DNA of 7,751 nucleotides from an uncultured Treponema sp. (GTDB taxonomy: Bacteria > Spirochaetota > Spirochaetia > Treponematales > Treponemataceae): positions 1 to 7,751 of the forward strand of contig CALGGS010000176.1 in the NCBI GenBank assembly GCA_937915735.1. The letters run 5' to 3'. This document shows, one piece after another, positions 5,791-7,751 of the stretch (within the stretch, counting starts at the first letter, position 1; each line of letters opens with the position of its first letter). Below the pieces are notes generated by a model. The model was given only the letters and a program-made list of their open reading frames with translations, did not search any database and was not told the DNA's origin. A program made the position numbers and the translations under genes.

Positions 5791-5819
5791 TAGACATTCT
5801 TTTTGATTTTATATATAGT
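5791..5819 (+). promoter_or_regulatory. Sigma-70 type promoter of gdhA
   Basis: TAGACA (5791-5796, 5 of 6) and TATAGT (5814-5819, 5 of 6) are separated by the ideal 17 bp. The predicted start is about 5825-5827, just before the left arm of the leader stem at 5831. It would give an untranslated leader of about 130 nt for gdhA. It lies back to back with the pfp promoter, about 22 bp away. Confidence 0.65.
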
Positions 5820-5830
5820 AACGATATGAC

Positions 5831-5908
5831 AAAGGCGTCGTAAATAAAGGGCTATAGGTGTGTCCAAGTGGATTTTCCGTGGCTTTTTGTTTATGGCGCC
5901 TTTTTTTT
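5831..5908 (+). promoter_or_regulatory. Terminator-like structured leader upstream of gdhA (candidate attenuator or riboswitch)
   Basis: AAAGGCGTC (5831-5839) can pair over 9 bp, with one G-U, to GGCGCCTTT (5895-5903). The right arm runs straight into eight T (5901-5908), as in an intrinsic terminator. The 55 nt enclosed can fold further: CCA/TGG and GGA/TCC arms are visible around 5864-5882. The left arm starts only about 5 nt after the predicted transcription start, and translation of gdhA begins about 50 nt after the T run. Such a stem would stop transcription before the gene unless opened, which is the usual architecture of a leader-controlled gene. I do not recognise the aptamer of any known riboswitch, and no leader peptide with a ribosome site is apparent. 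The structure is seen by eye only; regulation is inference. Confidence 0.45.
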
Positions 5909-5909
5909 A

Positions 5910-5934
5910 AATTGCCTGGCTGAGCCGGGTAATT
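5910..5934 (+). promoter_or_regulatory. Strong hairpin in the gdhA leader just upstream of the ribosome site
   Basis: AATTGCCTGGC (5910-5920) pairs with GCCGGGTAATT (5924-5934): 11 continuous pairs, two of them G-U, around a TGA loop. It begins one base after the T run of the preceding terminator-like structure and ends 10 nt before AAGGAG (5945-5950), the gdhA ribosome site. There is no T run after it, so it is not itself a terminator. It may be part of the same leader device or protect the 5' end of a processed mRNA. Confidence 0.5.
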
Positions 5935-5956
5935 ACAACGCCACAAGGAGTAAAAA

Positions 5957-7327
5957 ATGGCAATCAAAGAATTTAATGTTAAGAACGCTTATTGTAAGCG
6001 TGTTTGGGACGAGCTCAAAACTCGTTATGCTGATCAGGAGCACTTTCTTCAGGCAGCAGGTCTCGTTTTGGAGACTCTTTCACCAGTTGTTGACACAATG
6101 CCTGAGCTTGAGAACACGGCCGTTCTTGAGCGTTTCGTTGAGCCGGAGCGAATCATTATGTTCCGTGTTCCTTGGACAGACGACCAGGGAAAACCTCATG
6201 TAAACCGTGGTTTCCGCGTTCAGTTCAACTCTGCAATCGGACCTTACAAAGGAGGACTCCGCTTCAGCCCAGAGGTTGGTCTTGACGTTCTTAAATTCTT
6301 GGGATTCGAGCAGGTTCTTAAAAACTCTTTGACAACTCTCCCAATGGGCGGCGGCAAAGGTGGTTCTGACTTCGACGGTCACGGAAAATCAGACGGCGAA
6401 ATCATGAGATTCTGCCAGAGCTTCATCACTGAGCTTTACCGACACATCGGTGCTGACACAGACGTTCCAGCCGGCGACAAAGGCGTTGGCGGAAAAGAAG
6501 TTGCTTACATGTTCGGTCAGTACAAGAGAATCACAAACCAGTTCACAGGCGTTTTGACTGGTAAAGGCTTGGACTTCGGTGGATCTTTGATTCGTCCGGA
6601 AGCTACAGGTTACGGCTTGATTTACTTTGCTGAATGCATGCTCAAAGCAGCCGGAACAGACTTCAAGGGCAAGACAGCAATCATCTCTGGTGACGGAAAT
6701 GTTGCTCAGTACGCTTGTCAGAAAGTCACACAGTTGGGCGGAAAAGTCATCACGCTCTCTGACTCAACGGGCTACATTCTCGACGAGGACGGAATCGATG
6801 CCGAAAAACTCGCGTATGTCATGGAATTCCGTGCTAAGAAAGAAAAAATCGACGCTTATGTCAAAAAATATCCGAAGGCAAAATTCTTCAAGGGCGAAAA
6901 GCCGTGGGGAGTCAAAGTTGACTGCGCGTTCCCGTGCGCAACCCAGGATGAAATCTACATGGAAGACGCTGAAAAACTCGTCGCAAACGGCGTGAAGCTC
7001 GTTGCCGAGGGCGCGAACATGCCGACCCGCGCGGATGCAATCGCATTCTTGCAGTCAAAGGGCGTTCTCTTCGCACCGGGAAAAGCGTCTAACGCTGGTG
7101 GCGTTGCGGTCTCAGGTCTTGAAATGAGCCAGAACAGCGAGCGGCTTTCTTGGACACGCGAGGAAGTTGACGCGAAACTCAAGCAGATTATGACCAACAT
7201 CCACGACAACGCTTATGAGACAGCCAAAAAGTACGCCCCAAGCGCAACCGTTGACTATGTTTCAGGCGCAAACATCTACGGCTTCCTTAAAGTCGCTCGT
7301 GCAATGATGGCTCAAGGTTTGGTCTAA
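5957..7327 (+). CDS. gdhA: Glutamate dehydrogenase, hexameric bacterial type
   Basis: This cytosolic enzyme interconverts glutamate and 2-oxoglutarate plus ammonia with NAD(P)H. Its 456 residues match the length of the homohexameric small-subunit family, and it resembles the clostridial enzyme throughout. GPYKGGLRF (96-103) and LPMGGGKGGSDFD (128-140) supply the substrate and catalytic lysines (Lys98, Lys134). PAGDKGVGG (171-179) holds the catalytic Asp174; the residue after it is Lys where Ile or Leu is common. GGSLIRPEATGYG (208-220) precedes the Rossmann region, whose loop reads SGDGNVA (244-250). GEKPWG, NAGGV and EMSQNSERLSW are also typical. Coenzyme preference cannot be read with confidence. 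AAGGAG (5945-5950) lies 6 bases before the ATG. Two stops, TAATAA, end the gene. Valine codons are nearly all GTT in the first half and mixed later, so the gene may be mosaic. Confidence 0.96.
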   Translation: MAIKEFNVKNAYCKRVWDELKTRYADQEHFLQAAGLVLETLSPVVDTMPELENTAVLERFVEPERIIMFRVPWTDDQGKPHVNRGFRVQFNSAIGPYKGGLRFSPEVGLDVLKFLGFEQVLKNSLTTLPMGGGKGGSDFDGHGKSDGEIMRFCQSFITELYRHIGADTDVPAGDKGVGGKEVAYMFGQYKRITNQFTGVLTGKGLDFGGSLIRPEATGYGLIYFAECMLKAAGTDFKGKTAIISGDGNVAQYACQKVTQLGGKVITLSDSTGYILDEDGIDAEKLAYVMEFRAKKEKIDAYVKKYPKAKFFKGEKPWGVKVDCAFPCATQDEIYMEDAEKLVANGVKLVAEGANMPTRADAIAFLQSKGVLFAPGKASNAGGVAVSGLEMSQNSERLSWTREEVDAKLKQIMTNIHDNAYETAKKYAPSATVDYVSGANIYGFLKVARAMMAQGLV

Positions 7328-7448
7328 TAAGCAAGAAAGTCGCACGAGCGATGACACGCACTTCGCGAGAGCGAAGTGTAAAATCTTTCCTTGCAGTGCG
7401 AGAATCGCTTGCGATTCTCATGGCTCAAGGTCTTGTTTAATAAGCAAG
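7289..7448 (+). repeat. Tandem duplication of the last 47 bp of gdhA, second copy interrupted
   Basis: Unit 1 (7289-7335) is the true 3' end of gdhA, coding KVARAMMAQGLV, two stop codons and GCAAG. Unit 2 (7336-7353 plus 7420-7448) repeats it, split by 66 bp. The two units match at 41 of 47 bases. All six differences are synonymous: GCT/GCA, CGT/CGA, GCA/GCG, TTG/CTT (two bases) and GTC/GTT. The junction has an 8-nt shared sequence, AAAGTCGC. Unit 2 follows the TAATAA of gdhA, so it is not translated as part of that protein. Confidence 0.85.
7354..7419 (+). repeat. 66-bp palindromic insert that keeps the reading frame
   Basis: The insert sits between the two adjacent Met codons of the duplicated gdhA tail. 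It holds two strong hairpins. CACTTCGC (7359-7366) pairs with GCGAAGTG (7371-7378) around a GAGA loop. GAGAATCGC (7400-7408) pairs perfectly with GCGATTCTC (7411-7419) around TT. Its length is exactly 22 codons, with no stop in the frame of the flanking gdhA tail. It resembles in form the short palindromic elements that insert in frame in some bacteria (for example the Rickettsia palindromic elements), but I do not recognise this family. Confidence 0.6.
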
Positions 7449-7450
7449 AA

Positions 7451-7471
7451 ATGCGTAATGCGTAATTCATA
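7451..7471. repeat. Short tandem heptamers
   Basis: ATGCGTA occurs twice in a row (7451-7457, 7458-7464) and is followed by a degenerate ATTCATA (7465-7471). It lies between the duplicated gdhA tail and the terminator. Similar attacgcattacg-type strings are seen in many bacterial intergenic regions; no function is claimed. Confidence 0.4.
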
Positions 7472-7473
7472 AT

Positions 7474-7513
7474 AAAAGGCGGGACATTGCTTTGCGGCGT
7501 GTTCCGCTTTTTT
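7474..7513 (+). terminator. Rho-independent terminator downstream of gdhA, probably bidirectional
   Basis: AAAAGGCGGGACA (7474-7486) pairs with TGTTCCGCTTTT (7500-7511) with one bulged G and one G-U, followed by T to 7513. The loop is 13 nt. The A run at the left end gives a T run on the minus strand, so it could also end the convergent ATPase gene, whose stop codon (7512-7514) overlaps the T tract. It is the only clear terminator in the window with a canonical stem and T run. Confidence 0.8.
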
Positions 7514-7751
7514 AATCTCTCAGGCAGCCAATCGGAATCACAAAAACGCCGTCTTTCCTGCGGTAGGCATATTCAGTCCCTGTGATTATGAGAAGCAAAT
7601 CTGGCTCACGGAGGCTCGGCATGTTCCCGTTCTTATTGTATTCGCAAACCAGCCGTTTTATTTCCAAAAGATGGCGGCTCGCTTCTTCAATTTCGTTGCT
7701 TCCAAGTTTGAATTCAATCAAGGCATATTTTCCATCACGCAGATGCAGAAC
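7512..7751 (-). CDS. C-terminal end of an ATP-binding protein of the AAA/DUF4143 type, cut by window edge
   Basis: The minus-strand frame is open from the right edge to a TAA at 7512-7514, giving 79 residues. They start VLHLRDGKYALIEFK and end with VFVIPIGCLRD. The ALIEFKLGS strand has the charged E-x-K motif of the nuclease-like fold found in the C-terminal (DUF4143) domain of a widespread family of predicted ATPases of about 400-450 residues. The closing GVFVIPIGCL-[KR]-D is also characteristic. The cellular role of the family is poorly known; members are abundant and variable in gut bacteria and are sometimes suggested to be defence or toxin-antitoxin related. An internal TTG at 7721 is not a true start because the frame continues upstream with family-like sequence. 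The ATPase part lies outside the window. Confidence 0.8.
   Translation of the reverse strand, partial: VLHLRDGKYALIEFKLGSNEIEEASRHLLEIKRLVCEYNKNGNMPSLREPDLLLIITGTEYAYRRKDGVFVIPIGCLRD

Noticed and set aside
5840..5894. tRNA or known riboswitch aptamer inside the gdhA leader
   Set aside because: There is no cloverleaf, T-loop or T-box consensus, and no riboswitch core that I recognise.
6080..7209. Several 84-122 codon frames overlapping gdhA on both strands
   Set aside because: All are out-of-frame shadows of the glutamate dehydrogenase gene.
7336..7440. A separate small gene formed by the duplicated gdhA tail plus insert
   Set aside because: The frame has no start codon with a ribosome site before KVARAM and lies directly after two in-frame stops. 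It is better read as a scar.
1..7751. CRISPR array, rRNA, tRNA or insertion sequence
   Set aside because: No regularly spaced direct repeats, conserved RNA-gene segments or transposase frames were found on either strand.

Overview
This window looks like chromosomal DNA from a host-associated spirochaete, most likely a Treponema (gut or rumen type). That call rests on overall protein character and moderate-to-low GC, not on a marker such as rRNA. The PPi-type phosphofructokinase, a clostridial-type glutamate dehydrogenase and a paired PssA/Psd system for phosphatidylethanolamine all fit such an anaerobe, but none is diagnostic.

Layout. Positions 1-601 (minus) hold the N-terminal 200 codons of the chaperone HtpG, running off the left edge. 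Positions 602-1993 form an accessory patch. It contains a GC-rich, hairpin-rich element at about 691-880, a MazF-type toxin-antitoxin pair on the plus strand (949-1528) with a strong extended -10 promoter, a truncated 5' fragment of an EcoRI-like adenine methyltransferase (1508-1681, minus), and a small phage-like protein gene (1691-1957, minus). Positions 2106-4474 (plus) form a tight three-gene lipid operon: a VTT/DedA-like membrane protein, phosphatidylserine synthase and phosphatidylserine decarboxylase. Its last gene overlaps by 11 bp, tail to tail, the minus-strand PPi-dependent phosphofructokinase gene (4464-5687). A divergent intergenic region (5688-5956) has a promoter for each side and a leader of about 130 nt in front of gdhA (5957-7327). 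That leader can fold into a terminator-like structure. After gdhA come a diverged duplicate of its last 47 bp, interrupted by a 66-bp palindromic insert, then a terminator and the C-terminus of a DUF4143-type ATPase gene (7512-7751, minus).

How the genes work together. PssA makes phosphatidylserine and Psd decarboxylates it to phosphatidylethanolamine. The VTT protein encoded 10 bp upstream of pssA may move a lipid across the membrane (inference). Pfp catalyses the reversible PPi-linked glycolytic step, and GdhA links 2-oxoglutarate to ammonia assimilation or glutamate catabolism.

The least ordinary signals are the gdhA leader, the duplicated gdhA 3' end (all six differences synonymous) with its in-frame palindromic insert, and the structured GC-rich element between htpG and the toxin-antitoxin locus. 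I did not find a clearly new multi-gene system.
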